Source: Symbiodinium natans (Eukaryota > Sar > Dinophyceae > Suessiales > Symbiodiniaceae). From it: DNA of 64,000 nt. Position numbers and translations under genes: made by a program. The notes under the pieces are model-generated. The model worked only from the letters and a program-made list of their open reading frames with translations, had not been told where the DNA came from and ran no database searches. Positions 20,054 through 32,250 of the stretch are shown here, piece by piece. The stretch covers positions 383,828-447,827 of the forward strand of contig CAJNDS010002396.1 of assembly GCA_905221605.1 (NCBI GenBank), read 5' to 3'. The stretch's first letter is position 1. Each line of letters begins with the position of its first letter.

Positions 20054-23000
20054 AAGCATAGGACGGTTTAGGATTCAATGCTGAGGGTGCCTCACGAGCA
20101 CCTTTACTTGCAGGAACCATTTGTAGGGATTTTCCGAAAGGGGCCCTGACTTCAAAAAACAAAACCTAAAACCGTAAAGGCCCTGAAGCCTCAACCTTAA
20201 GCCCCGAAATCCTAAACCCTGACCCCTAAGTCCTAAGCCCTAAACCATACCTAGCAACTAGCTACAGCAGTTTCCTTTTGTTCAGTACGGCTACTCTATA
20301 GGCCAGGGGCTTGGCATTCAGGGCTGAGGGAGTATCCAGTTTAGGGTTAAGAGTCGGGTTTAGGGCTTAGGGTTTAGGGTTTAGATGGAGTTACGGGTGT
20401 TGGGTTCTCCGGGTGCTCATCCATACCCGGAAACACAAGCTACAAGTCTCACCGCAGGGGGATCAGACGCCTCCAGAACCCTATAACCCTAAAGACCCCA
20501 TAAACCCTCTAAATCTCAAAAAGCCCAAGAAACCCTACAACCCCCATACGCCCTAAAGACCCTACAAACCCTCCAAATCCTAACAACCTCAAAACCTCTA
20601 TATCCGAAAAACACGATAAACCCTGTAAATCCTTAACACTCCTAGAACCCCTACAAGCCCCATGAGCTCTAAGCCCAATAGCCCCTAAAACCCCTGTAAG
20701 CCCTAGATAAGCCCTATATAACCTACATAACCCCTATATAGCCCCTACAAGCCCTATAAACCCTTAAATCCTTAACACTCCTAAAGCCCCTTGATATAAC
20801 CCCTAGAAGCCCTACATAACCCCTATAAGCCCGATAGCCCCTGCGCATGTTAAGGCTCAGCTGCTCGACCGGTTGCAGAGCCCTGTGCACCGGTCTCCGG
20901 ACGGTGGGCGCAGTCCTGAAAGAAGTGGCAGGCGCTCACCTGGGGTTTAGGGTGTAGGGTTTAGGGCATAGGCTTAACAGGGTTTGTGGCTGAGGGAATA
21001 GGGTCTACAGGGTTCAGGAAGATTCGGGTTTTTTGGGGGTGTTTTGAGTGCTTGGCCCCTACCGTAATTTCATGGTTACTGTCATCTAAGCAGATCAGTC
21101 TGCGCAATGCGACCATATGCTGGCACACATCATGTAATCCGGCTGAACCTGGATTCCTGGCCACAGCAAAGCAATTTGTCTGTGCCCCCTGAGCCTTACC
21201 AAAAGGGCGAACATAGCTCCGAAAAGCAGAATAACATGTGCGCCCTTGCTATGGATGCTTAAACAAGTGTAAACATGCCTTAGATTTAGGGATGTGTGCA
21301 CCTAGATTTCGGGAAATAGAGCTAATCCAAGAAAAGTTGGCGACAGTTGGATCAGATTTGGTGAGCTGGAGGTGTGAGCGTGTGGTTGCTGCAGGTTTGG
21401 CCGTATGTGAGGTTTAGGGGGGTCTTTTTCAGCAATAGTATCTCTGTAGAGGACCCTCGCCTCTGAAGGTGCAAGGTGTGGCTGTAAGCCCTCAACCCTC
21501 AAACGTTAGCAAAACAACCCCTAAACCCTAAGCCCCCTGAACCCTAAACCCTAAACCCTAAATCTTCAGCCCCCTCTGACACTGAGGCACTTCGGTGCGG
21601 CACGTAACAGAGCTCGTTCCCTCCTCCGCCTTGGAGACGCCGATGGAACCCATGGGCCTGGGCGCCGAGAGAGGATTCAGGGTAAAGGGATTAGGGTTTG
21701 GGGTTTAGGGTAGTTTAGGGCTTATCGTTTAGGATTCTGCGTGTGGGGTTGGTAGAGTTCAGGGTTCGGCAGGGGTGTTCAGGGCTGGAGGGCAGAGGCT
21801 TCAAGCTTGGGTCCGTGCTTGTTGTACGTAGATTGATGACAGGTGTCGGGAGTGCTGAGGCTTGGGGTTCAAACCCCATTTCCCGGGCCCCTACACCCAA
21901 CCGCCCAACCGCCCGAAACCACAAACCCGGCCTAGACCCTGACCCAAGCATTGTTCGGGCTTTTGCGGCGTAGGGTTCCTTGGGAACCCTTTGTGACAGT
22001 TCACAGGCGTCAGGGTTTTGAGTCGAGGGCTTACTTTTTGTGTGGTTCATGGCCAGTTCATGTGCAGGTATCAGTAGGGTACTAATTACTTCAATCATAG
22101 CTGTGAAAAGTTATAGCTATACTTTCTCGGCTTAGAGAACAAACTCTAAGTCCCAAGCAAGCAAGTCCTACCCGCAATTCGCCCCAAAACCCTATATGTT
22201 CACGCAGCTGATACCAGCCCAAGATTGTAGTTCTGTGTTGAGCAGAGCTGTGCCCATAAAAAGACGCCACAGCAAAACACCTTAAGGCCGAAACGTCAAA
22301 CTCCTAAACCCTAAACCCAAAGCCCCAAACCCTAAACCCCAAACCCTAAACCCCAAACCCTAAACCAAAGCCCTGAACCCTAAAAACCCTCAACGGGCTC
22401 CTAGTGCACGCTTGCGAGGCACGCCTTTCGGCGGTCTTTTCCCCATCGAGGCCCGGCAGGTCTCGCTCGCCTCGCACGCGCCCGAGGCAGGAGACTTCGT
22501 AAGGCAAGGGTTTAGTTTGGGCCCGTCTAGGCTTTCAGATTTTGGAGGGTTTAGGGTTTTAGGGCTTCAGGGCTTCAGGGTTTTAGGGTTTGGGGTTTTG
22601 GCGGTTTTAGGGGTTTAGGGTTTTAGGGTTTTGGGTTGAGGGTCTGGTTGTTTGAAGGCCAGCACGCCAACAGCAAGGCTCTTTGGTGGAGAGCCCATGC
22701 ACACCCGAAGCCGTAGGATAGCTTTGAGGTTTTCCAACAGCCCAACCCCTAAATCCCTCAACGCCCAGACCCCTCAATTCTCAAACCTGAATTTCCCCCA
22801 AGCCTAAAAGCCTTGAACCCCTTTGGTAGCCCGGTGGTAGTCTTTTCCTTTGTTGGGGGTTGAAGGTTCCCTTGTAGAGTAACCAATCCCAAATAAAAAT
22901 GGGTGCCCTTATCTTAATGTAATTCCTGGGCTACCAAGACCAAGACCCTGAACCCGGAGCCAAGTTGCCAAACCAGAGGGCATATGTAGGACTTGTTCAA

Positions 23001-24773
23001 AGTTTTGTTTTACATTGTATGTTATTTTGTTTCTATATATTTATTATTTTGTTTGTTTTTGGGGAGGGGGGGGGGGTGGTGCTTGCGGGGATGGCGATCT
23101 TCTGTCGGCTAGAGGCAGGATTGCGATCGGGGCTTAGGACGCAGGGTTAAGGCTAAGGGCTTAGGGTTTGGAGTCTGGATTGTGCCCCGGCCCTAAACCC
23201 CAATGAGCGTACTCCCTAAACCTGAATTAAACCCTAAACCCTGAACACACACCCTCACCCCTTCGCCCGGAGGATCTTCCATCGACAGCGTTTATCACCT
23301 TTCGAACCCTGCAGGCGGCTATGAACTTGACTAGATAGGACCTTCTCACGTCTCCCCGAGCTATTAAGGCTCCGGGAGTATGATCTTGAAAATGTGGCTT
23401 CAAGACATTGTTTTACTTCGGGTTTACGGTTTAGAGTTTAGGCTGTAGGGCTTTTGGGATTCTCCAGAGGTTTTCAACGACCAACCTGATTGAATCTTGT
23501 GCCACTCTACGTCGTCGGGGTTGAGAGTCTCCCTTCCAAGGCTTACCTGTGTGTTCGTTGCTTGCGGTTGAGGGTTTTGGGTTTGGGGTTTGGGGTCATA
23601 AACAGGGTTATAAACATGGCTATAACCTGCAGCCAGTGATCATGCAATTTTAGCGGTTTTCTAGATGAAGCCCTAAACCATCAAACCTTTAGAGCACCTT
23701 GAAGCTGTTTTTCTTAAGTGGTTCTTCTTTGGGCTGCGTTGTCCACTTGAGAAGCATCTTGCCACTCCACTCGTACCTTCGTCCCCAGTGGTCCATGGCA
23801 TGTTCCGGGTCGTACCCTTTAAGGTGGGCCTTGTAATGTATTTGTGTGTACTAACTTGTTTTACTGGCGAGGGTTAGGGCTTGGGGCTAGCATCGTTTTT
23901 AAATTTCGCTGGTTGTACTGAGGGACCAGGCACTTGGGCCTCCTTTTCTTTCTTGGAGCGAGCATCCGAGATGTGTGGTGTTCGAGGTTGTGTGTTCGGG
24001 GTTGTTTTCCAGAGTCTCATGGGGTTGGAGATAGGGGGTGGGGTGCATAGCCCAGACCCTGAGCCCCCCCCTGCAAACCCTGTTGGGCTGAATTGCAGGC
24101 AGCCTGCGTGGCTTGCCAGGTGGTCTTGGAGGAGGACATGCAGAGCTCTGGGGCTTCAGCGTGTAGGGTTTAGGTAAGTGTTTCTTGCAAGTATCCCGGA
24201 AGAAGGTCGCACCAACTTATAGCTTGTGCTGCCATACCTAATCTCCCAGCTCAAACTGACTACCCATGGACCTCCAAGTATGTCTCCCAACCCGCCCTAG
24301 CCCTAGCCAAAGTCCGAATCGCTGGATGGAGTTGCCATAAGCCCTGAACCAATAGGCATTGACTTTGGATTTAGGGTGTTTAGGGTTTAGGTGGAAGGGA
24401 TCTCATGCCTCATTGCCACTCCCTCACCTAGCCAGGTCACAGCAATGGCCTGTATGGCCTTGTCTTTGCTTCAATCCCAAGAGCACCGCGAGCCCTTTAA
24501 TCCCCGAACCTACCCCTGAACCCTCCCTAAACCCTAAGCCCTCAACCCCAAGCAGAGCAGCCTACCTACTCTTAACCAAAGGTAAAGATACCCAACAGCT
24601 GACCCCAGACACCCTCAACTTTCAGCCCTAAACCCTATCCCTAAACCCCACACCCAGCACCCAAACGAGTCTATCCGCCCCAAAGTACCAACATCCGGAG
24701 CCCCTTTCACCCTTCGCCATGGATCCCCGCGACCGCCGGCCCAGTGATCCGGAGGCTCCGCGCAGACCGCCGA
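20054..24773. other. Non-genic telomere-like mosaic
   Basis: Telomere-like repeats recur throughout. Degenerate CCCTAAA/CCCTATAA octamers are densest at 20470-20840, with other clusters at 21505-21570, 22300-22395, 22540-22640 and 24520-24650. Frames of 60-127 codons (21715-22098 minus, 23881-24177 plus) have no motif and incorporate repeat translations. A G-tract lies at 23062-23079. I found no gene. Confidence 0.65.
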
Positions 24774-24945
24774 CATACCTACATACATACATACATGCAT
24801 GCATGCATGCATGCATGCATGCATGCATGCATGCATACTACATACATACATACATACATACATACATACATACATACATACATACATACATACATACATA
24901 CATACATACATACATACATACATACATACACATATATATGTGTAT
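24774..24945. repeat. CATA/CATG compound tetranucleotide array
   Basis: Five to six CATA units, then about eleven CATG (GCAT) units, then about two dozen CATA units interrupted once by CTACATA, ending in a short CATATATATG tract. The Met/His/Cys-rich frames across it are repeat translations. Confidence 0.95.
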
Positions 24946-25121
24946 ACATAATATCTTTTTAGGGGGCAAACCTAAGGGAAATGGGAACTAGAAATCGAGG
25001 TATGTTTTCCTACATGGCTGATTCCAGGTCGAGGCTTCGAGGTCTGTTTGCGTTTGGGATGGAGGGCCGAACCCCCAGCGGCATGTACCCGTGTCTGATG
25101 CTTTTCGGCTAGGGATCTAAA

Positions 25122-25226
25122 GATATGGGGGTTATGAGAGACCCCTAGGATAGACCCCCCAAATAGCAGGATCCCCTTATAATAAGTACCCCACAAGGTA
25201 CCCCTAATTTCGGACACCCCCCATAG
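25122..25226 (-). mobile_element. Family A small palindromic-ended element (copy 6)
   Basis: The left end ATATGGGGGTTATGAGAGAC and right end TTCGGACACCCCCCATAG form the inverted termini. The core is in reverse orientation (AGCAGGATCCCCTTATAATA and CCCACAAGGTACCCC). Confidence 0.65.
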
Positions 25227-25752
25227 AAGTGTAGTTACAGCAACGAAGGGTTCCATTGTTGCTGGTATACATGGATCCCAAAATCCCGGGAGTTCGGACC
25301 CGCACCCATCAGCAGCCGATCTCATGGCTTACTCTCGCCTAAGCCCTAACACTCTTACCCCAGCTGCCTTGAACTGCTCCCCCCAAAACATAACCCCCAA
25401 GCCCATCAGCCCCCTAAATCCCTCTAAGACCCTCTAAAGCCCTCTAAATCCCCTCCGCCCCCTCAAAACGCCTTAAGCCCGCCAGCACAGGGCCCTCCTG
25501 GCGTGACCAAGCTCTTGCCCGCCATCGGAGTTGGTGGCGCGGTGGGCGTGCTTACAGGCCGGACAAGTAAACCAGATGCCAATGGGGGGTTTAGGGTTTA
25601 GGGTTGAGGCTTGAGGGTTGGGTGTAGTTGTCGATTTCCTCTGTTGGTTTCCAATCTCCACAGCCCATAGGAAACTTCCAAGTGCCCAGCAAATCCAGAC
25701 AAAACCTGGGATGCTCCCTGCATTAGGGTTTGTTTGGGGATACCGATTGTAA
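25227..25752. other. Non-genic interval
   Basis: Degenerate C-rich telomere-like repeats (25330-25470), a TTTAGGG patch at 25586-25604 and unique spacer. No gene. Confidence 0.65.
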
Positions 25753-25859
25753 ATGGGGGGTTACGATATTAGGGGGTACCTTATTGGGGTCCTTGTTACA
25801 AGGGGATCCTAGAATTTGGGGGTCTATGTTAGGGTCCCTGACTATCGTAAACCCCATGT
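25753..25859 (+). mobile_element. Family A small palindromic-ended element (copy 7)
   Basis: The ATGGGGGGTTACGATATTAG left end and CTATCGTAAACCCCATGTGG right end are complementary over most of their length. The core GGGGTACCTTATTGGGGTCC is exact consensus, and AAGGGGATCCTAGAATTTGG follows. It opens 527 bp downstream of the end of copy 6. Confidence 0.7.
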
Positions 25860-25962
25860 GGGCCCTCGCATCTAGGGTACTGTTCCCCGAAATGGGCCAT
25901 AAGAACTGGCTGCGCTGCTGGATACCTGGATGGACTTTCGGTCGGAGTTTCGGATGTCGAGG

Positions 25963-26007
25963 TTTAGGGTTTAGGGTTTAGGGTTTAGGGTTTAAGGGTT
26001 TAGGGCT
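25963..26007 (+). repeat. Interstitial telomere run
   Basis: TTTAGGG units with one TTTAAGGG variant, passing into an AAGGTTC array. Confidence 0.9.
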
Positions 26008-26053
26008 TCAAGGTTCAAGGTTCAAGGTTCAAGGTTCAAGGTTCAAGGTTCAA
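26008..26053 (+). repeat. AAGGTTC heptamer array
   Basis: Six to seven perfect copies of AAGGTTC in the same 7-bp periodicity as the adjoining telomere run. Confidence 0.9.
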
Positions 26054-26394
26054 AGGCTCAGTGGTGGGGAAAATTGCATACTAGGGTCAGAGCTTCCGTC
26101 AAGTCACAGAAGGAAGTAATTGGTGCGTGTTGGGCTCGGAGAGGAAAGACCTGGCCCTGAAGCCCCTAAACCCTACAACCCCCCAAGCCCTCTGGGCCCA
26201 TTTCCCTCACCTCTTTCTTGGGGCGTTCCAGGGCTCTAATCGGCAGGAAGCAGCCGGAAGATCAAAAGTGGGTCCGTCTTTTGGTTGCTCGGGTTTGTCA
26301 TCGATAAATGTGTCTCAGTAAGAAGGACTGGATCTTGCCTTTTGGTTAGCCTTTGCACAGCATGAAGGCCGTTCTAAGAGTCCGTTATAAACAC
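26054..26394. other. Non-genic spacer
   Basis: Unique-looking sequence with one telomere-like patch (26160-26190). The short plus frame at 26127-26321 has no recognisable content. Confidence 0.5.
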
Positions 26395-26640
26395 AAGACT
26401 GGATACTCTATAATGATAGCAAACGACCATCAGGAATGCATAATATAACCAGAAGTGATATAAACAAAAGTAGTACATAATAGCAAAATAGATGATATCG
26501 AGTAACAAAGCTATACCAGTACATGCTAATCTGATCATATGTAATAAATATGATACTGGTAAAGGAGAATAAGGAATAGAAAATACTAGTAAGAATTAGC
26601 AAGTATTAAATAGTACAATACTTAATATGCCTTCTACTTC
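26395..26640. other. AT-rich island 4
   Basis: AT-rich, A-skewed on the plus strand. The hydrophobic 64-codon minus frame at 26408-26602 is what T-rich sequence yields on translation and is not called as a gene, though a decayed organelle-derived insert cannot be excluded. Confidence 0.8.
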
Positions 26641-26844
26641 CTCAGCTTAAGGTGTGGTCACACTGGGTACAGCCGTCATGGTCGGCGCAGGCACGGCCGT
26701 CGGCCCGAGCCCCGGCAATTCCGACTTGGGAGCCTTTTCGGGCCGAAGGGTTTAGGGTTTTATGGGCTTTAGAGTTTTGTGGGGTTTGGGGTTTTTGGGT
26801 TTTGGGGTTCTAAGGTGTTTCGGGTTTTCGGGGTTTCTCAACTT

Positions 26845-26871
26845 GGGGGGGGGGGGGGGGGGGGGGGGGGG
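26845..26871 (+). repeat. Poly-G tract (27 G)
   Basis: An uninterrupted run of 27 G. A matching C tract on the same strand occurs about 490 bp downstream. Confidence 0.95.
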
Positions 26872-27358
26872 TGTTAGAGTGCAGACCAGTGATGAGATGT
26901 CCAGGGCTTCGGCTGCAAAGGCGAGTTGTGATGAAGAGTCTGTTGTGTACACATAGCCGTACACCAACCCCAAAGTGCATACCCCGACCGGCGGGTTTAG
27001 GGTTTAGGGTTTGTGTGGTCGCCCTGCTTCGGAGGTATCGGTGCTGGGAAGTGGATCGTCGATCGCATCATCGCTAAGCGACGGGCGGCCAGTGGCCAAG
27101 GCTTGCAGCCGCTGCGTCTGCTGCTTGAGGCTTAGGGTTGAGGATGTAGGGTGTAAACCCTAAACCCTATAAACCCCAAAGCTTATAAACCCTAAACCTT
27201 ATTTGGGGCTTCGGGTTTAGGCTTCGGGGTTTCGTGTTTAGGGCTTTGGGAAGGTTTACTGGTGTTGTTTTTTGTTCTGGAATGAGTCCGGGTTGTGAGG
27301 GCGTCCACCAAATAGGCTTCTACACTGAATTGACCCTGCCTTGGGCATCTATACCCCA

Positions 27359-27392
27359 CCCCCCCCCCCCCCCCCCCCCCCTCCCCCCCCCC
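27359..27392 (-). repeat. Poly-C tract with one T
   Basis: 23 C, one T, then 10 C. With the G tract at 26845-26871 it forms an inverted pair separated by 487 bp. Confidence 0.95.
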
Positions 27393-27572
27393 AACTCTCC
27401 ACCCGTGATAAACTCCAAACCCTAGCAGCTCCCCCAAGCCATGCCCTGATCCCTAAACCCTCTGTCCGAAGCTGAAAAAGCCATAGCTCCTACACGCTAA
27501 CAGCCCTACAACCCCTACAAGTCCCATACACCCCGACCCTACAAGCCCTGCAAAACGAAGCCCTAAACCTTT

Positions 27573-27674
27573 GGCCGTCACGGTCTCGTCCGCTTTACTG
27601 CTTTTGGCGGTCACGGTCTCGTCCGATTCTACTGTTTATGGCCGTCACGGTCTCGTCCGCTTCGACTGTTTTTG
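27573..27674. repeat. 33-34-bp minisatellite, three units
   Basis: Three copies starting GGCCGTCACGGTCTCGTCCG (second copy GGCGGTCACGG) at 27573, 27606 and 27640. The change from 33 to 34 bp breaks any constant reading frame, so coding is unlikely. Confidence 0.85.
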
Positions 27675-27870
27675 GCTACGGAGACTTGCTCGCTTATCGC
27701 ACACAAGGAATTCAAAAGTTCCGACCCAACGCAGTGGTCTATGCGACATTGTGGGGCCCTGCCAGGTCCCGACCTGTTCATGGCCCAGGGGTTTGCTGCC
27801 GATGCCATAAACTCTACAAGCCTTAGCCCCTAATTACTCCCTAATTTCACTCCACCATAGACCTTAACCC

Positions 27871-28060
27871 CCTAAACCCTAAACCCTAAACCCTAAACCC
27901 TAATCCCAGATGCCAGAAATGCCAGGACCACGTCCCGAGTCGGACCTGCCTCCCCAACTCCAGGCTCTGGGTTAGGACTTCCTTCTTAAAGGACAGGACT
28001 TGGTTTAGATTTTGGTGTTTAGGGTTTAGGGTTTAGGGTTTAGGGTTTAGGGTTTAGGGG
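27871..28060. repeat. Facing telomere runs CCCTAAA then TTTAGGG
   Basis: Four to five perfect CCCTAAA units (27871-27903) and six perfect TTTAGGG units (28018-28060), separated by 114 bp of unique sequence. Confidence 0.92.
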
Positions 28061-29537
28061 CTTACCTAGCGTTTAGTCGCATTTGCTGACATGGGTGTGA
28101 CGGAAAAGAAGGTCCCATAGAACTGGCAGGTCAAAGATAGAGTCCCAAAATGTAGGAAGTGTAGAGTTCATCCACAGAGCTCCCCAAACCTCCCCTTCAC
28201 AAGGGGGGAGCCCTCCAAACTACGTGCCCATCCCAGCCCTAGAGGCGATAGCCCCAACCCGACTCCCCTGAACCCAAGTCGTCTAGGGTGTAGGGTTACT
28301 GTTCAGGGTTTAGGGTTTATGGTTCAGGGTTTGGGCTTTAGGGTCTTGGGAAACCACGCGCAACCCCAATCCATCAACATTTGTGCCCATAACATACTCG
28401 TCGTTGACACTGAACCCTGAACTCTATGCCCTTTAACCCACCTCAGATCCCTCAGGCACTAAATCCTGCAAGCCCGCCAAGCCTTAAAACACCCTGAACC
28501 CTAAATTTCTAATCTGTTTAAACCGCGAACCAGTTAAAAACTCTAAGCCCTAAAATGCGCTAAACCCCCAAGCTCCTAAATCATCAATCCCCCAAACTCC
28601 TGAACGCTTAACCCCTAAACCCCAAAACCCTAAACCCTAAGCTCCTAAACCCCAACACCCTAAACCCCAAACACTAAACTCGTAAACCCCAAAACCCGAA
28701 ACCCTAAACTCCTAAACCCCAAAACCCTAAACCCTAACCCAAAACCCTAAACTCTACACCCCAAACCCTAGCCCCTAAACCCCAAACCCCCCCAAACACG
28801 TTGGTCGCAGGCAGCGCTCCAACGCTGGCAGCTGTACCTGCGCAACGCTGCGCAGGGCACTCCAATCACGCCCAGGTGCACTGACAAGGGTTGAGGGTTT
28901 AGTTTAGGGTTTAGGGTTAAGGTTTATATAGGGTTTAGAGTCTAGGGTTTAGGATTTAGGGTTGAGGGTTTAGGGTTTATGGTTTAGGGTTTGTAGGTGT
29001 TGGGGGTCTTCTTTAGGGTTTAGGCTCTCGCAGGCGTCACGCTTGAGTTTTTTCTGTGAGGCTTACACATCACGCCTAGGAACTTCGGGTCGCATCACTA
29101 ATGAAGCTTGCAGCGTTTAAAAGCTTCAAAAGCTTCCGCGAAGGCTTCTATCTGAAGTGCTAACACCCTAAACCCTAAAAAGGGGGGGGGGGTGGTCGGC
29201 TTGTAGGGGGTGGGAACAGAACAAGTCGCACTTTCACGCCTCTGGCCCAGCAAAGTCGCTAAATAAATTGTGTCATACAGGTGGCTCTTTGCACTTGTTT
29301 AAGCCCTGACAAAACAGGGTCGTTGGGGCAGTACTGGATTCTTGGTTTGCTAAGTATCTGTCTGAACAAGATGAGAAGCGAAAAAAGCAGGAATACCATA
29401 CACCGAGCTCCTAAAAATGCTCGCTTCATCTCATTACACTGGAGCTCAGTAAACCAAGGGAGGCAGCTGAGTTCCTCCAAGAGCTGTTTCGGTTGCTGTG
29501 TCGGAGTCGTTCCGTGAGTCCCCAGAACAATCGTATA
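28061..29537. other. Non-genic telomere-like mosaic
   Basis: Very dense degenerate CCCTAAAC/CCCCAAA-type repeats at 28490-28795 and TTTAGGG-type at 28885-29000. A G-tract lies at 29178-29189. Opposite overlapping frames at 29259-29517 lack motifs. Confidence 0.7.
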
Positions 29538-29586
29538 CCCTAAACCCTAAACCCTAAACCCTAAACCCTAAACCCTAAACCCTAAA
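29538..29586 (-). repeat. Interstitial telomere run (CCCTAAA)n
   Basis: Seven perfect heptamers, ending abruptly at TGTTCTTAAGGG. Confidence 0.95.
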
Positions 29587-30483
29587 TGTTCTTAAGGGAG
29601 GGAGGTTCAAGGGGGTAGGTTCCCTAATACTCCCCCACTAACACCCTAAGGCTCCCTCCAAGGCTTTCTAGGTACCTACCCCGCATGAACCCCACTCCCT
29701 TATAAGGACCCGATGATAAAGCCTAGGGTTTCAGGGTTTAAGGGAGGTTTAGGGTTCCCTAAGTACCTAAAATAGGGAAGACGTGGGCCTTAAAGCACCT
29801 GCCTACATAGGGACTCTGCGGTTCCAAGTATATTATAACAGTAACAAGGTACATGGGCCCCTCGGGTTTTGGGAAACGAGCAACTTAAGGGAGTCCCCGA
29901 TACAATCCCCAAAAATACCTGAGATCGTCCCAATAGACCGAAGTAGCCCCCTAACAACCCCTAAAAATCCCCAAAGGTCCCTTATCAGGGTCCCTCCTTT
30001 AGTCCCTTAAGCGACCCAGCATCCCGAGGGTTCGCATGAAAGTCTCACTCAGAAGCCGACGGGGAGCGCCTCAACGAACCCGGACACACTCAACTCTGCC
30101 CCTAGCGCCTTAGGCCTTAGGCCCAGGGTTCAGGGTTTAGTGTGCAAGGCTTAGGGCCTCCAAACCACAAGGCCTAAAACTCTGACTCCCAAGCACCAAC
30201 ACCCCTCAGACAGAAACCCACAAAACCCTCCTTAGAGCTCGGTTTAGTGCTCAGGGCCTCTTAGCCCAGCCCGCGCCCGCTGAGAGCTTCTGTTGCCGAG
30301 GCAGCTGGCGGAGATCTGGGGCCGCTTCGAGGCCGAAGAACCCGAGACTTAGCTCAACATCGGGGCGGGCGCGAGCCTTCTAAACCCTCAATCGAAAAAA
30401 GCTCAACCTTATAAACCTTACAAACCCTAAACCTTACAAACCCTAAACTTCACTTACAAATTCTACACCTTGCAAACCTGAAT

Positions 30484-30519
30484 CCCTATTAAGGACTGTG
30501 AGTATAAGGGGGAACATCC
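30484..30519 (-). mobile_element. Family B palindromic element, right-arm fragment
   Basis: CCCTATTAAGGACTGTGAGTAT then AAGGGGGAACATCC, the complement of the arm found at 2793-2836. Confidence 0.5.
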
Positions 30520-30814
30520 TAACCCTGAGCCTTAAGTTGTACAGTTATTGAGCTCTAGCTTGCTGGGCCTTTGCCGGTCCTGGTTAGCTTGGGCCGGAGG
30601 TTTAGTCACGTGGCAGTTTTTCAGGGTTTAGGATTGAAAGGGCCTCAGGGTTGGTTTATCAACATGATCTTTTTTTGTAGGTCTGGGGTGCAAACATTCC
30701 AGTAGTTTCAGTTTCCTCCAGTGGTGCCCTTCCAGTCCTGAACATCGTTGTGATGACTGTCAGCACGTGTAAGTTGCCGAATGGCATATGATGCAGGCTG
30801 AAGTGGGCCAAATC

Positions 30815-30874
30815 GTAGGGTTCCCTTAAAATAAAAACCCCAACAAGGGTACCCCTAATTTAGAAACCCCCAAG
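30815..30874 (-). mobile_element. Family A fragment (copy 10)
   Basis: CCCCAACAAGGGTACCCCTA, then ATTTAGAAACCCCCAAG, matching the right half of the minus-oriented consensus. The left half is absent. Confidence 0.45.
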
Positions 30875-31751
30875 TGTTCTAAAGCGGGGAAGACGTGAGC
30901 AGCTTTTTCTGCCAGAGCCTCGCGACGCGAAGGCTGTGCTACGTAGCGCTTGGGTCCTTGTGCAGGACAGGGTTTAGGGTTTAAAGTTTAGGGTTTAGGG
31001 TTGGGGTTTGGGGTTTAGGGTTTAGGGCTTGAATCTTCAAAGAGATGCATTTGGAGCCCTGAAGCCTGGAACTTAGACCCTACATCAACTTCTAGGGTGT
31101 TCAGGACTTCAATCTTAAGATTGAAGTGTGGCCCGCACTTGGGGATGATAAGGGACTTGGGGCAGCATTTGGGGCTTACATCTTCACCTCCGCCTAGTAC
31201 CGGACCCACTACTGGATCAAACCCCCAATCCGTAACCCTAAGCCTGCGAACCCTAATCGCGCAAGCCTGAGCCCGATTCTGGACCCTGAACTAAATGTGA
31301 CCTAGACCATAAACTCTATAAGCCCCAACCTATAAATGCTATCAACCCCAACAACTCTCTTGCTCTATCAACCCTGCACCCCAACTCTAAACGTCAAGCC
31401 CTAAGCCCCAAAGCCCTGCGTCAAAGGTGAACGCGCAGTACGTCCAAACGGTTCAGGGCCTCATGGCTTCTGGGCAGGCCTGGGTCCTGCTGAGACTTTG
31501 GTGGAGGGGTTTTGGGGTGCAGCTTCAGGGCGGGTTTAGGGTTTAGGGTTTAATTGGGGTTTAATTCGGGTTTGGGGTTCAGGGCTTAGGATAGCTTTGG
31601 GTTCTAGAGACCCTTCAGAAGCCCCAAAAGGTTTGAGTTACATAAAAATGTCTTTGATTGATTAGTCTAGCGAAATTTAATCGAGAGCTTCAGCGAAGGA
31701 CCCTTCGGAAAGAATCGCTCGACCAAGTACGCCACCACACCACCCTCCACA

Positions 31752-31865
31752 ATGTACAAAATCAAGCGATTCAAGAGTGAATATGTACAAAGGCGCGGTG
31801 CCTCATCCACCTCTGCTCTCCTTCATGGCACGCGCAGTTTTTCCCGCATTTTCAACATGGCTTGA
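31752..31865 (+). CDS. Candidate short frame in a low-repeat block
   Basis: A 37-codon frame, MYKIKRFKSEYVQRRGASST then SALLHGTRSFSRIFNMA, ending in TGA. It is basic, with even composition, in a block (31640-32080) that lacks telomere-like repeats. It could be an exon or chance. A CT-rich tract follows (31905-31920). Confidence 0.18.
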   Translation: MYKIKRFKSEYVQRRGASSTSALLHGTRSFSRIFNMA

Positions 31866-32077
31866 AAATTGAAAACATTACGGGGATCGCGCATGTCGAG
31901 CCGCTCTCTCTCTCTCTCTGCGTTTTTGCGTCTCGCGCTCGCTCTGGCGTGCACACCACACCAAGACCGCGCTACCTGCGCCATATCTACTTCTATAGCC
32001 TACGACACCGCACCACGATCACCGCACTTGCAACACCACCAATAAACGTGTCCCTGAAAATTTCGCACTGATTGCTG

Positions 32078-32250
32078 TCGGTCTAAGGAGAACGAAATAT
32101 TTACATAATGTGTTTAAAGCTTATAATAATAGTGCTAATGTAAAAAATGCCGCATTGATTGCAACAGCCCCCCAGGCCAGACCCCCACAAACAACCTTTG
32201 GCAGGGGGAGGGGGAGCGGAGGGGGGGGGGGGGGGGGGGGGGGGGGAGGA
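32078..32250 (+). mobile_element. Poly-G-ended module, copy 1
   Basis: Aligns with 47062-47205: TAAGGAGAAC.AAAT, then GTTTA.AGCTTATAATA, an A-rich stretch, AACAGCCCCC and CCCCCACAAA.AAC.TT, ending in a G-rich tract (26 G at 32221-32246). The shared, position-conserved boundary suggests one end of a dispersed element. Confidence 0.6.

Larger units (their letters stand above)
29587..31751. other. Non-genic interval
   Basis: A possible hairpin lies at 29883-30013 (ACTTAAGGGAGT against AGTCCCTTAAGC). Degenerate telomere repeats occur at 30385-30450, 30965-31028 and 31525-31580. Fragments of families A and B are annotated separately. No gene. Confidence 0.6.

Noticed and set aside
21860..21895. 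GGGGTTCAAACCCC stem-loop resembling a tRNA T-arm
   Set aside because: There is no A-box, anticodon arm or acceptor stem at the required distances upstream.
24615..24991. Met/His/Ala/Cys repeat frames
   Set aside because: Translations of the CATA/CATG tetranucleotide array.
26408..26602. Hydrophobic 64-codon minus frame that looks like a membrane or mitochondrial protein
   Set aside because: The strand is T-rich, so Phe/Ile/Leu/Tyr-rich translations are expected. There is no recognisable organelle protein motif.
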